Shown here one piece after another: positions 8,894 to 17,172 of a stretch of 64,000 bases of DNA. The stretch covers positions 15,643 through 79,642 of the forward strand of contig DATJTE010000078.1 of the NCBI GenBank assembly GCA_035503715.1, given 5' to 3'. A program made the position numbers and the translations under genes. This stretch comes from OAS926 sp035503715 (GTDB taxonomy: Bacteria > Pseudomonadota > Alphaproteobacteria > Rhizobiales > Rhizobiaceae). Each line of letters begins with the position of its first letter. Positions within the stretch are counted from its first letter, which is position 1. The notes beneath the pieces are model-generated. The model searched no databases. It was given only the letters and a program-made list of their open reading frames with translations, and was not told where the DNA came from.

Positions 8894-9720
8894 TGGCATT
8901 TTCGCTGGCTCCGACATCAGTCGCCGAAGGCTACCGCCTTGAAGCGCATGACAGTGTCGGTTCCACAAATGCGCTGGCGCTCGAACGCGCCCGCGACGGC
9001 GATGCAGGCCGGCTGTGGATCGTGTCGAAGAAGCAGGAAAGCGGCCGTGGCCGTCGCGGGCGCGCCTGGGCGACGCCCGAAGGCAATCTTGCCGCAACGC
9101 TGCTGCTGGTCGGCGATCAGGATCTGAAGCTTGCCGCAACGCTCGGCTTCGTCGCTGGGCTTGCTCTGGCGGACGCGCTCGAGGCCGTTGTGCCCGCCGG
9201 CCGCATTTCGGTTGGTCCGGATGGGGGATCGACCGGCGGCAATGGCCGCTTCGAGCTGAAGTGGCCGAACGATGTTCTGGCCAGTGGCGCGAAACTTGCC
9301 GGCATCCTGCTGGAATCGAATTTGTTGGACACGAAGCGCAGCGCGATCGCTGTCGGCATCGGCGTGAATGTCGTGGCTCACCCCGAGGATGTGCCGTATC
9401 CGGCGACGTCGCTGAAATCGCTCGGCGCGGCGATCGACGCGGAGGCGCTGTTTCTGGCACTGTCCGACGCCTGGACGGCGAACGCGCGCATCTGGAACGA
9501 TGGCCGCGGGCTTGCGGCGATCCGCAGCAAATGGCTGGCGCGTGCTGCCGGTGTCGGCAGCCAGGTCGCGGTCAAGGTGGACGGCAATGTCGTGCGCGGT
9601 ATCTTCGAGACGATCGACGAGGATTGCCGCTTCGTGATCCGCGGGCGCGACGGCGCCAGGGTCACGATCGCCGCCGGCGATGTTCACTTCGGTGCTGTGG
9701 CTTCGGCCGGTGCTGCTTAG
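8893..9720 (+). CDS. birA: biotin--[acetyl-CoA-carboxylase] ligase, no DNA-binding domain
   Basis: 275 aa. It transfers biotin via biotinyl-AMP to the carrier domain of acyl-CoA carboxylases. The ATP/biotin loop GRGRRGRAW is at residues 51-59 and the catalytic KWPND at 123-127. A small C-terminal beta domain follows. There is no N-terminal helix-turn-helix, so it is the monofunctional type and not a repressor. I chose the ATG that overlaps the nuoN stop because the LxSTN-type motif (VGSTN) then sits near residue 22 as in the family; the frame stays open further upstream but only inside nuoN. pccB, a partner of a biotin-dependent enzyme, lies elsewhere in the window. Confidence 0.93.
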   Translation: MAFSLAPTSVAEGYRLEAHDSVGSTNALALERARDGDAGRLWIVSKKQESGRGRRGRAWATPEGNLAATLLLVGDQDLKLAATLGFVAGLALADALEAVVPAGRISVGPDGGSTGGNGRFELKWPNDVLASGAKLAGILLESNLLDTKRSAIAVGIGVNVVAHPEDVPYPATSLKSLGAAIDAEALFLALSDAWTANARIWNDGRGLAAIRSKWLARAAGVGSQVAVKVDGNVVRGIFETIDEDCRFVIRGRDGARVTIAAGDVHFGAVASAGAA

Positions 9721-9738
9721 ATTTGAGAAGGTAAGTTG

Positions 9739-11409
9739 ATGGCGCGATACGACGGCCCCGAACTGGTGTTTGTTCCGCTCGGCGGCGTCGGCGAGATCGG
9801 CATGAATTTCGCGCTTTACGGCTATGGCCCGGCGAACGCGCGCGAATGGATCGTCGTCGATGTCGGCGTGACCTTTCCCGACGACAAGCTGCCGGGTGTC
9901 GATCTCGTCATGCCCGATATCCGCTTCATCGAGGAAAATCGCGGCAGCCTGAAGGGCATCGTCATCACCCACGCGCACGAGGACCACTACGGCGCGTTGC
10001 TCGACCTGTGGCCGCGCCTTGGCGTCGAATGCTGGATGACGCCGTTCACGGCGGGCTTGCTGGAAGCCAAGCGCCAGGGTGAGAGCGGCGCGGCGAAGGT
10101 GCCGGTGAAGATTTACCGGGCAGGGGAGACGTTCCAGGTCGGCCCGTTCTCGATCGAAGCCATTCCTGTGACGCACTCCATCCCCGAGCCGATCTCGCTA
10201 GCCATCACGTCGCCGGCCGGCACCGTGATCCATACAGGCGACTGGAAGCTCGATCCGACGCCCGAGATTGGTCCGGCAACCGACGAAGCGCGCCTCAAGG
10301 CCCTCGGGGACGCTGGTGTTCTGGCGCTGGTCTGCGACTCGACCAACGCCATGCGCGACGGCGATTCCCCTTCCGAACAGGCGGTTGGCGAGACGCTGAA
10401 GAAGCTGATCCAGGAGGCGAAAGGGCGCGTCGTCGTGACCTCGTTTTCGTCGAATGTTGGGCGGCTCAGGATGGTTGCGGAGGCGGCGCGTGACGTCGGC
10501 CGCCAGTGCCTGGTCATGGGCCGCTCGATGAAGCGCGTCATCGATGTCTCGGCCGACCTCGGTTACATGGACGGCCTGCCGCCCTTCGTCGCCGAGGAGG
10601 ATTACGGTTTCATCGACCGCAACCAGTTGGTCATCATCTGTACCGGTTCGCAGGGCGAGCCGCTGGCGGCGCTGGCGAAGCTCTCGCGCGACGAACTGAA
10701 GACAGTGCAACTCACGCCCGGCGACACGGTGATTTTTTCGTCGCGCACCATTCCGGGCAACGAGAAGGCGATCCTCGAAGTCAAGAACCGCCTGATCGAT
10801 CTCGGTATGAAGATCATCGAGGACGGCGACGCGCTGGTCCACGTTTCCGGTCATCCGCGCCGCAATGAACTGAAGCGCATGTATGAATGGACGCGGCCCA
10901 AAATTGGCGTGCCGGTGCATGGCGAAGCCGCGCATCTCGTGGCGCAGGGCTCGCTGATGGCGGTGAGCGGCATCAAGGAAGTGGCGCAGGTGCGCAATGG
11001 CGACATGCTGCGGCTGGCGCCGGGCGCGGCCGAAATCATCGACCAGGTGCCGTTCGGGCGCATCTACAAGGACGGCAAGCTGATCGGCGACGACCAGGCA
11101 ATGGGCATCCGCGACCGCCGCAAGCTCTCTTTCGCGGGGCATGTCGCGGTCAACGTGGTGCTCGACGACAAGTACGAGCTGGCCGGCGATCCCGACATTG
11201 TGGCGATCGGCGTCGCGGCTACTGATGCTTCGGGCGAAACCCTGGAGGACATCATGCTCGATGCCGCGATCGGCGCGGTGGACAGCATTCCGCGCCAGCG
11301 CCGCAAGGATCTCGACCTTGTCCAGGAGGCGGTCCGCCGCGCGGTGCGCGGCGCGGCAAATGAAACCTGGGGCAAGAAGCCGCTGGTGACGGTATTTGTC
11401 ACGAGATAG
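9739..11409 (+). CDS. rnj: ribonuclease J
   Basis: 556 aa metallo-beta-lactamase/beta-CASP RNase, a 5'-3' exonuclease and endonuclease for mRNA decay and rRNA processing. The zinc motif HAHEDH is at residues 78-83. Further signatures are HSIPEPISLAI with the third metal histidine, CDSTNAM, and the beta-CASP region with FSSNVGR and SGHPRRNELKR. I start at ATG 9739, with AAGG 7-8 nt upstream; a TTG just before it is also in frame. It follows birA by 18 nt, an arrangement typical for Rhizobiales. Confidence 0.95.
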   Translation: MARYDGPELVFVPLGGVGEIGMNFALYGYGPANAREWIVVDVGVTFPDDKLPGVDLVMPDIRFIEENRGSLKGIVITHAHEDHYGALLDLWPRLGVECWMTPFTAGLLEAKRQGESGAAKVPVKIYRAGETFQVGPFSIEAIPVTHSIPEPISLAITSPAGTVIHTGDWKLDPTPEIGPATDEARLKALGDAGVLALVCDSTNAMRDGDSPSEQAVGETLKKLIQEAKGRVVVTSFSSNVGRLRMVAEAARDVGRQCLVMGRSMKRVIDVSADLGYMDGLPPFVAEEDYGFIDRNQLVIICTGSQGEPLAALAKLSRDELKTVQLTPGDTVIFSSRTIPGNEKAILEVKNRLIDLGMKIIEDGDALVHVSGHPRRNELKRMYEWTRPKIGVPVHGEAAHLVAQGSLMAVSGIKEVAQVRNGDMLRLAPGAAEIIDQVPFGRIYKDGKLIGDDQAMGIRDRRKLSFAGHVAVNVVLDDKYELAGDPDIVAIGVAATDASGETLEDIMLDAAIGAVDSIPRQRRKDLDLVQEAVRRAVRGAANETWGKKPLVTVFVTR

Positions 11410-11525
11410 GGAGTAGTGCAGTAGGGCAGTAGGGCAGTAAGTGGATTGCCACCCGCGGTGGCCGACAATTCGCCGACTGTCCTTCCCTATTGCCTTATAG
11501 CCCTACTGCCTTACTGCCTTGGGAA
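11410..11525. repeat. imperfect inverted repeat of short CAGTAGGG units
   Basis: The gap between rnj and the epimerase gene has repeated units of the type GCAGTAGGGCAGTA on the left (about 11417-11440) and their complement, CCCTACTGCCTTACTGCC, on the right (about 11500-11518). Between them lies a perfect hairpin GCCACC-cgc-GGTGGC at 11448-11462. The two arms pair imperfectly over about 30 nt. It looks like an intergenic repeat element or a transcript-stabilising structure rather than a gene. Confidence 0.6.
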
Positions 11526-11532
11526 AGTGCCA

Positions 11533-11937
11533 ATGATCGGACGCCTCAACCATGTCGCCATCGCCGTGCCAAACCTCGCCGGGGCCGTTGCTACCTACCG
11601 CGACACGCTCGGCGCTAGAGTAAGCGCGCCGCAGGCACTGCCCGAGCATGGCGTGACCATCGTGTTCGTCGACACCGGCAACACCAAGATCGAACTGATG
11701 GAGCCGCTCGGTGAAGGCTCGCCGATCGCTGCATTCCTCGAGAAGAACGCGTCCGGCGGCATGCATCACGTCTGCTACGAGGTGGATGACATCATCGCTG
11801 CGCGCGACAAGCTCAAGGCTTCAGGCGCACGGGTTTTGGGTGACGGCAACCCGAAGACCGGCGCGCACGGCAAACCGGTCCTCTTCCTGCATCCAAAGGA
11901 TTTCTTCGGCACGCTCGTGGAACTGGAACAGGTCTGA
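11533..11937 (+). CDS. mce: methylmalonyl-CoA epimerase
   Basis: 134 aa vicinal-oxygen-chelate protein of exactly the usual length. It interconverts the S and R forms of methylmalonyl-CoA between propionyl-CoA carboxylase and the mutase. Metal ligands are visible as the His in LNHVAIAV, the His pair in GGMHHVCYEV and the Glu in LVELEQV. The start ATG at 11533 is preferred over upstream in-frame starts because it gives the canonical N-terminus MIGRLNHVAIAVPNL. pccB (41707-43239, complement) supplies the preceding step of the pathway. Confidence 0.95.
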   Translation: MIGRLNHVAIAVPNLAGAVATYRDTLGARVSAPQALPEHGVTIVFVDTGNTKIELMEPLGEGSPIAAFLEKNASGGMHHVCYEVDDIIAARDKLKASGARVLGDGNPKTGAHGKPVLFLHPKDFFGTLVELEQV

Positions 11938-11940
11938 CCG

Positions 11941-12210
11941 ATGGCCTGGATTTCGGCCTTCGCCATTTTCTTCATCATCTGGTGGCTGGTGTTGTTCGCC
12001 ATGCTGCCGTTCAGCCTGCGCACCCAGGATGAGAACGACGACGTGACGCTCGGGACCACCCCAAGCGCGCCGGGTGGCCCGCATATGCTGCGGGCCATTG
12101 TTCGCACCACGGTCGTCGCCTTAATTATCTTCGCCGTGTTCTACGTGCTGACGCGCGTTTACGGCTTCACCATCAACGATATTCCGCGGATCGCGCCGCG
12201 CTTCGGCTGA
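11941..12210 (+). CDS. DUF1467 family membrane protein
   Basis: 89 aa with two membrane helices (about residues 5-24 and 52-74), separated by an acidic loop containing RTQDENDDV. This is the small DUF1467 family that follows mce and precedes proS in many Rhizobiales; its function is unknown. It starts 3 nt after mce. Its stop at 12210 directly abuts the stop of the convergent protease gene at 12211, with no terminator visible between them. Confidence 0.88.
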   Translation: MAWISAFAIFFIIWWLVLFAMLPFSLRTQDENDDVTLGTTPSAPGGPHMLRAIVRTTVVALIIFAVFYVLTRVYGFTINDIPRIAPRFG

Positions 12211-13254
12211 TCAGACGCCGGACTTTTCCTTGATCCACTGCCGGAACTGCGAGATGCGAGCGTAGACCGCGTAGGCGTTCTCGTGGCCGCAGAACGATGT
12301 CGAGTCGAGCGGGCCAGCGCCCCAGCTCACCACGCCGATCTGGATCGGCCCTTTGTCGCCGGTGACAAACAGAGGTCCGCCGCTGTCGCCATTGCAGGAG
12401 CTGACTTCGCCCGTCTGCGTGCCGGCGCAGATCATGCGCTCGCTGAGCGGATCGCCAATGCCAGCTTCGAGCACCTCGGTCGCGTACCTGACGGCTGCTT
12501 CGTCGAGATGCATCGACGGCGCCTGGCTGCGCAGGATCAGGTTGAGGCCGTCCTTGTAGTAGCCGCGAATGCCCTCGTTGCATGCCTGGCGCGGAAAGAC
12601 GCCCATCTCGGCTTCCATCAGGTCGACCGGCGCTGTGCCGTCTTCCATCAAGCCCCAGCCGACCAGGGTCGCATTGCCGCTCTCGTCCGGCAGGCTGCCA
12701 TCGGTCAGCGCGATAACGGCCTGGCCGGTTGCCGGCTCGGCGAGTTTCACCAGCGCGATGTCATTGTCAAACGTGATCGGCGAGTAGTTCTCGTTCACGA
12801 TGATCTCGGCGATCTTGTAACGCTTGCCTTCGGCAAGGTTCGTGGCGCCGACGAGGATGGTTGCGAGCGATGCGTCATAGGCCTCGGCGTTCTCGTCCAC
12901 CACGCAGTGGGCTGCGGTGAGAACCCATTCCGCGGCGATCAGGCTGCCGCCGCAGAACTGCGCGTTGAGCTGCGATTCAGCCGTATCGTCGAGCCGGTTG
13001 GATGCCAGCATGGCGATCTGGAACGGCCATTCACCCTTGTCCGCCATGCGCCCGCCGATGACGCGGTTGGCGCCGCCGTCCTTCAAGGCCTCCGTGCGCT
13101 GCGCCGGCACGACTTCGATCGGGTTGGATTCGGGTTTTGTCGCGACCTCCTGGCCAAGCCCCGAGGTGATCCCGGCGAGAATGACACTCGCAGAGAGAGA
13201 TGCCGCTGCTGCAGTTTTGAGAATGCTGATGGTCGTCACGAAAGCCTCCGCCAT
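12211..13254 (-). CDS. secreted trypsin-like serine protease (S1 family)
   Basis: 347 aa from the chosen ATG at 13254. A hydrophobic N-terminal segment (KTAAAASLSASVILAGITS) looks like a signal peptide. The mature part begins with RVIGGRMADKGEWPFQIAML, the activation-site style of chymotrypsin-fold enzymes. The catalytic triad is visible: His in LTAAHC, Asp in FDNDIALVKL and Ser in CNGDSGGPL. Several cysteines probably form disulfides. The frame extends 72 codons further upstream, but that part does not look like a signal peptide, so I excluded it. It interrupts the usual DUF1467-proS order on the opposite strand. Confidence 0.88.
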   Translation of the reverse strand: MAEAFVTTISILKTAAAASLSASVILAGITSGLGQEVATKPESNPIEVVPAQRTEALKDGGANRVIGGRMADKGEWPFQIAMLASNRLDDTAESQLNAQFCGGSLIAAEWVLTAAHCVVDENAEAYDASLATILVGATNLAEGKRYKIAEIIVNENYSPITFDNDIALVKLAEPATGQAVIALTDGSLPDESGNATLVGWGLMEDGTAPVDLMEAEMGVFPRQACNEGIRGYYKDGLNLILRSQAPSMHLDEAAVRYATEVLEAGIGDPLSERMICAGTQTGEVSSCNGDSGGPLFVTGDKGPIQIGVVSWGAGPLDSTSFCGHENAYAVYARISQFRQWIKEKSGV

Positions 13255-13845
13255 GGTCGTTAATCTTGGCACTCTGCGTTGCCTGTGAGTGCCGTTCAAG
13301 ACGACAGCATCTGTCGATGACGATGGTGGAAAATACGTGGCGGAGACGAGGCGGAAGTAGTGTTCCGTGTAGCAATTCGCCAGGTCGGCACCAGGCGTCG
13401 CGCTATACCTGAAGCGACGCGTTAAAAAGTGGGTGGAAGAGGCTGATTGTTCAAAAAAAATGCAAGGCACAAGGCCTTGCTAGGAAACGCGTCCGATCTG
13501 CTTTCCGGTGATCCGGCGGCTGCGAGTTACCGCGCCTAGATCGCATCCTCCCAAGACTTTGACCGCGTGGGGAAAGTAGCTCTTTTAGCTACTCTCTCAG
13601 TTATGGAAAAACTTTAGACCAAGCGTGGCGAGAAAGTCACGCGAAATTTCGCATCTAAAAGGTTACAACTGTGCTGCACTGCACAAACATCGCGCAAGTT
13701 GTGCTTCGCGATTAGTCAAAGACCATTGACACATAGCCGCGCGGCGTCGGGTTTCCAACCTGTCTTGAAATGGCTATGAAGCGCACTCACGTTTCAGCCA
13801 CGCCGCCGCCGATTCCGGCGGCGTTCTTCAAGCACCGGACATTGA
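13255..13845. other. 591-nt non-coding regulatory stretch between the protease gene and proS
   Basis: I see no convincing gene here. The stretch is more AT-rich than its neighbours and holds several short dyads: AGTAGCT-cttt(t)-AGCTACT at 13575-13593, a perfect 12-bp palindrome GCGAAATTTCGC at 13641-13652, a LuxR-box-like dyad TGTGC-N6-GCACA at 13670-13685, and a GC-rich hairpin just before proS. A TTGACA at 13726-13731 lacks a good -10 partner. Promoters for the leftward protease and for rightward proS must lie here, but I cannot place them. Confidence 0.6.
13804..13823 (+). promoter_or_regulatory. GC-rich stem-loop in the proS leader
   Basis: CGCCGCCG (13804-13811) and CGGCGGCG (13816-13823) form a perfect 8-bp stem with a 4-nt ATTC loop. 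It ends 22 nt before the proS ATG and is followed by TTCTTC, not a full U-run. It could be an attenuator or a structure that modulates proS translation. In the frame starting at ATG 13770 the same bases encode a cluster of proline codons. Confidence 0.55.
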
Positions 13846-15174
13846 ATGCGACTGTCGCGCTATTTCCTGCCGATCCTCAAAGAAAATCCGCGCGAAGCCG
13901 AGATCGTCTCGCACCGCCTGATGCTGCGCGCCGGCATGATCCGGCAGCAGGGGCAGGGGTCGTTCACCATGCTGCCGCTCGGCAAGCGTGTGCTCGACAA
14001 GGTCAACACGATCATCCGCGAGGAGCAGAACCGCGCCGGCGCACTGGAAATCCTGATGCCGACCATCCAGTCGGCGGAGCTGTGGAGGGAAAGCGGCCGC
14101 TACAACGACTACGGCAAGGAGATGCTGCGCATCAAGGACCGTCAGGAGCGCGACCTGCTCTACGGTCCCACCAATGAGGAGATGGTGACGGAGATCTTCC
14201 GCGCCTATGTGAAGTCCTACAAGGACCTGCCGCTCAATCTCTACCACATCCAGTGGAAATTCCGCGACGAGGTGAGGCCGCGTTTCGGCGTGATGCGCGG
14301 GCGCGAGTTCCTGATGAAGGACGCATATTCGTTCGACCTGAACTATGAAGGCGCGAAGGCGGCATACAACCGCATGTTCGTTGCTTACCTGCGCACCTTC
14401 ACGCGCATGGGCCTGAAAGCGATCCCGATGCGCGCCGACACCGGGCCGATCGGCGGCGATTTGAGCCACGAGTTCATCATTCTCGCCGACACCGGCGAAA
14501 GCCAGGTGTTCTGCGACAAGGATTTCCTTGATCTCGCCGTGCCTGGCGAGAACGTCGATTTCCGCAATGACGACGAGATCGGCGGCATCGTGAAGCGGTG
14601 GACGACGCCCTATGCGGCGACGGACGAGATGCATGACGAGCAGGCGTGGAGCACGATTCCCGAAGGGAACAGGCTTTCCGCGCGCGGCATCGAGGTCGGC
14701 CATATTTTCCACTTCGGCGACAAGTATTCAAAGCCCATGAACGCAAAGGTCCAGGGCCCCGACGGCAAGGAGCACTTCGTTTCGATGGGCTCCTATGGCA
14801 TTGGCCCGACCCGCCTGATGGGGGCGATCATCGAGGCGAGCCATGATGACAATGGCATCATCTGGCCAGAGAGTGTTGCGCCGTTCGACGTCGTCATCAT
14901 CAATATGAAGGCCGGTGACCCTGAGTGCGACAAGATCTGCGAGCATCTCTATGCCGCGCACCAGGCTGCGGGGCTTGATGTGCTCTATGACGACACCGAC
15001 CAGCGCGCCGGTGGCAAGTTCGCCACCGCCGACCTGATCGGCATACCCTGGCAGGTTATCGTCGGGCCGCGCGGCGTCGCCGCTGGCGAGGTCGAGGTCA
15101 AACGCCGCTCGACCGGCGAACGCGACACCAAGAAGATCGAGACGCTACTGGCGTCACTTGGGCCAAAGGGATGA
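13846..15174 (+). CDS. proS: prolyl-tRNA synthetase, short alphaproteobacterial form
   Basis: 442 aa class II aminoacyl-tRNA synthetase that charges tRNA-Pro. The class II motifs are seen: motif 2 around FRDEVRPRFGVMRGREF and motif 3 in GSYGIGPTRLMGAI. The anticodon-binding domain follows (about residues 350-440, with the segment YDDTDQRAGGKFATADLIG). It is about 130 aa shorter than the E. coli enzyme because the inserted editing domain between motifs 2 and 3 is absent, as is usual in alphaproteobacteria. lolC overlaps the stop by 4 nt. Confidence 0.96.
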   Translation: MRLSRYFLPILKENPREAEIVSHRLMLRAGMIRQQGQGSFTMLPLGKRVLDKVNTIIREEQNRAGALEILMPTIQSAELWRESGRYNDYGKEMLRIKDRQERDLLYGPTNEEMVTEIFRAYVKSYKDLPLNLYHIQWKFRDEVRPRFGVMRGREFLMKDAYSFDLNYEGAKAAYNRMFVAYLRTFTRMGLKAIPMRADTGPIGGDLSHEFIILADTGESQVFCDKDFLDLAVPGENVDFRNDDEIGGIVKRWTTPYAATDEMHDEQAWSTIPEGNRLSARGIEVGHIFHFGDKYSKPMNAKVQGPDGKEHFVSMGSYGIGPTRLMGAIIEASHDDNGIIWPESVAPFDVVIINMKAGDPECDKICEHLYAAHQAAGLDVLYDDTDQRAGGKFATADLIGIPWQVIVGPRGVAAGEVEVKRRSTGERDTKKIETLLASLGPKG

Positions 15175-16481
15175 GCGCAGCCGCCGCCAGCGCTGAAACA
15201 AAAAAGCCGGCCAAACAGCCGAAAGGCGCGGGTGCGTTCTCGCTCTTCGAGCGCATGGTCGCCTGGCGTTATTTGCGCGCCCGCCGCAAGGAAGCATTCA
15301 TCTCCGTCATCGCGGGCATTTCTTTTGCCGGAATCATGCTCGGCGTTGCGACGCTGATCGTCGTCATGGCGGTGATGAACGGGTTTCGCGCCGAGCTGCT
15401 GTCGCGCATCCTCGGCATCAACGGGCATCTGATCCTGCAGCCGGTCGACAGCCCGCTGGACGACTATGCGGCAATCGCCGACCGTATCAACGGTGTTTCG
15501 GGCGTGCGTTTCGCCGTTCCGCTGATCGACGGGCAGACGCTTGCTTCGGGCCGCATCGGCGTCGGTTCCGGCGCATTGGTGCGCGGCATCCGCGGCGACG
15601 ATCTGAAGAAGATCGATCTTGTCGCGGAAAACATCAAGCAAGGGACGCTTGACGGCTTCGACACCAGCGAAGGCGTCGCGATCGGCGCCCGCATGGCCGA
15701 GAACATGGGGCTGATCCTCGGCGACAGTATCACGCTCATCTCGCCGGACGGCGACATCACGCCGTTTGGCACGACGCCGCGCGTGAAATCCTATCCAGTC
15801 ACGGCGATCTTCGAGATTGGCATGTCGGAATACGATCAGACGATCGTCTTCATGCCGCTCGCCGAGGCGCAGCTTTATTTCAACCAGGAAAACCGTGCGC
15901 AGACGATCGAGATTTTCATCGATGATCCCGACAACGTCGATGCACTTCGCACGCCGGTCGAGGCCGCAGCACAGCGCCAGATCTATCTGATGGACTGGCG
16001 GCAACGGAACCAGACGTTCTTCTCGGCACTCGAGGTCGAGCGCAACGTGATGTTCATGATCCTGACGCTGATCGTCATTGTCGCGGCGCTGAACATCATC
16101 TCCGGTCTGATCATGCTGGTGAAGGACAAGGGCCACGACATCGCGATCCTGCGCACGATGGGCGCAACGCGCGGCGCCGTGATGCGGATCTTCCTGATGA
16201 CGGGGGCGGCGATCGGTGTCACCGGCACGCTGGCTGGTGTCGCGCTCGGCATCGTGATCTGCCTCAACGTGGAATCGATCCGCCAGTTCTTCTCCTGGCT
16301 GTCGGGCACCGTGCTCTTCAATCCCGAACTCTATTTCCTCAGCCAGTTGCCGGCGAAGATGGATCCCATGGAGACGACGTCGGTCATCATCATGGCACTG
16401 GTGCTCTCGTTCATTGCAACGCTGTTCCCGGCCTGGCGCGCCGCAAAGCTCGATCCGGTCGAAGCTCTGAGGTACGAATGA
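15171..16481 (+). CDS. lolC: lipoprotein-releasing ABC transporter permease LolC/LolE family
   Basis: 436 aa inner-membrane permease that, with LolD, extracts outer-membrane lipoproteins and hands them to LolA. The N-terminal helix follows FERMVAWRYLRARRKEAF, the family signature. A large periplasmic domain spans about residues 65-290, and three helices close the C-terminal FtsX domain (MFMILTLIVIVAALNIISGL onwards). Only one permease gene is present, so it probably acts as a homodimer, as the LolF/LolC type does. The start overlaps proS and the end overlaps lolD, both by 4 nt. Confidence 0.93.
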   Translation: MSAAAASAETKKPAKQPKGAGAFSLFERMVAWRYLRARRKEAFISVIAGISFAGIMLGVATLIVVMAVMNGFRAELLSRILGINGHLILQPVDSPLDDYAAIADRINGVSGVRFAVPLIDGQTLASGRIGVGSGALVRGIRGDDLKKIDLVAENIKQGTLDGFDTSEGVAIGARMAENMGLILGDSITLISPDGDITPFGTTPRVKSYPVTAIFEIGMSEYDQTIVFMPLAEAQLYFNQENRAQTIEIFIDDPDNVDALRTPVEAAAQRQIYLMDWRQRNQTFFSALEVERNVMFMILTLIVIVAALNIISGLIMLVKDKGHDIAILRTMGATRGAVMRIFLMTGAAIGVTGTLAGVALGIVICLNVESIRQFFSWLSGTVLFNPELYFLSQLPAKMDPMETTSVIIMALVLSFIATLFPAWRAAKLDPVEALRYE

Positions 16482-17161
16482 CGGCTGGCGCCATCATCGA
16501 ATTGAGGGGCGTCGAGCGGCATTACCTGCAGGGACCGAAGAAGCTCACCATTCTGAACGGCGCGAACTTTGCCGTCCGGCCGGGCGAGATCGTGGCCCTG
16601 GTGGCGCCGTCGGGCGCCGGCAAATCGACGCTGCTTCATACGGCCGGCCTTCTCGAGCGTCCGGATGCCGGGGACGTTATCCTGGCGGGCCGCGCCTGTG
16701 GCCGCCTGTCGGACGATGCGCGCACGGCGGCCCGCCGTAACCAGATCGGCTTCGTCTACCAGTTCCATCACCTGCTGCCGGAGTTCTCGGCGATCGAGAA
16801 CATCATGATGCCGCAACTTGTGAAGGGCCTGCCGATCACCGAGGCGCGCAGCCGGTCGATGCAGCTCCTGGAATATATGAAGATCGGCAAGCGCGCCGAG
16901 CACCGTCCGGCGGAACTGTCCGGCGGCGAGCAGCAACGTGTCGCGATCGCCCGCGCCGTCGCGAATGCGCCGCTGGTCCTGCTTGCGGATGAACCGACGG
17001 GAAACCTCGATCCGGTGACGGCAGGTTATGTCTTCGACGCCTTGCAGGCGCTGGTGAAGCAGTCTGGCCTCGCGGCGCTGATCGCCACGCACAATCACGA
17101 ACTCGCCGGGCGTATGGATCGCCGCGTCACGCTGGCCGAAGGCAAGATCGTCGATTTCTGA
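16478..17161 (+). CDS. lolD: lipoprotein-releasing ABC transporter ATPase LolD
   Basis: 227 aa ABC ATPase partner of LolC. Walker A reads APSGAGKST (residues 43-51), with Ala in place of the usual first Gly. The ABC signature LSGGEQQRVAIARA starts at residue 147 and Walker B LLADEPTGNLD at 168, with the switch histidine in LIATHNHEL. It overlaps lolC by 4 nt. The next gene begins 11 nt downstream. Confidence 0.95.
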   Translation: MTAGAIIELRGVERHYLQGPKKLTILNGANFAVRPGEIVALVAPSGAGKSTLLHTAGLLERPDAGDVILAGRACGRLSDDARTAARRNQIGFVYQFHHLLPEFSAIENIMMPQLVKGLPITEARSRSMQLLEYMKIGKRAEHRPAELSGGEQQRVAIARAVANAPLVLLADEPTGNLDPVTAGYVFDALQALVKQSGLAALIATHNHELAGRMDRRVTLAEGKIVDF

Positions 17162-17172
17162 CGAGCGCTGCG

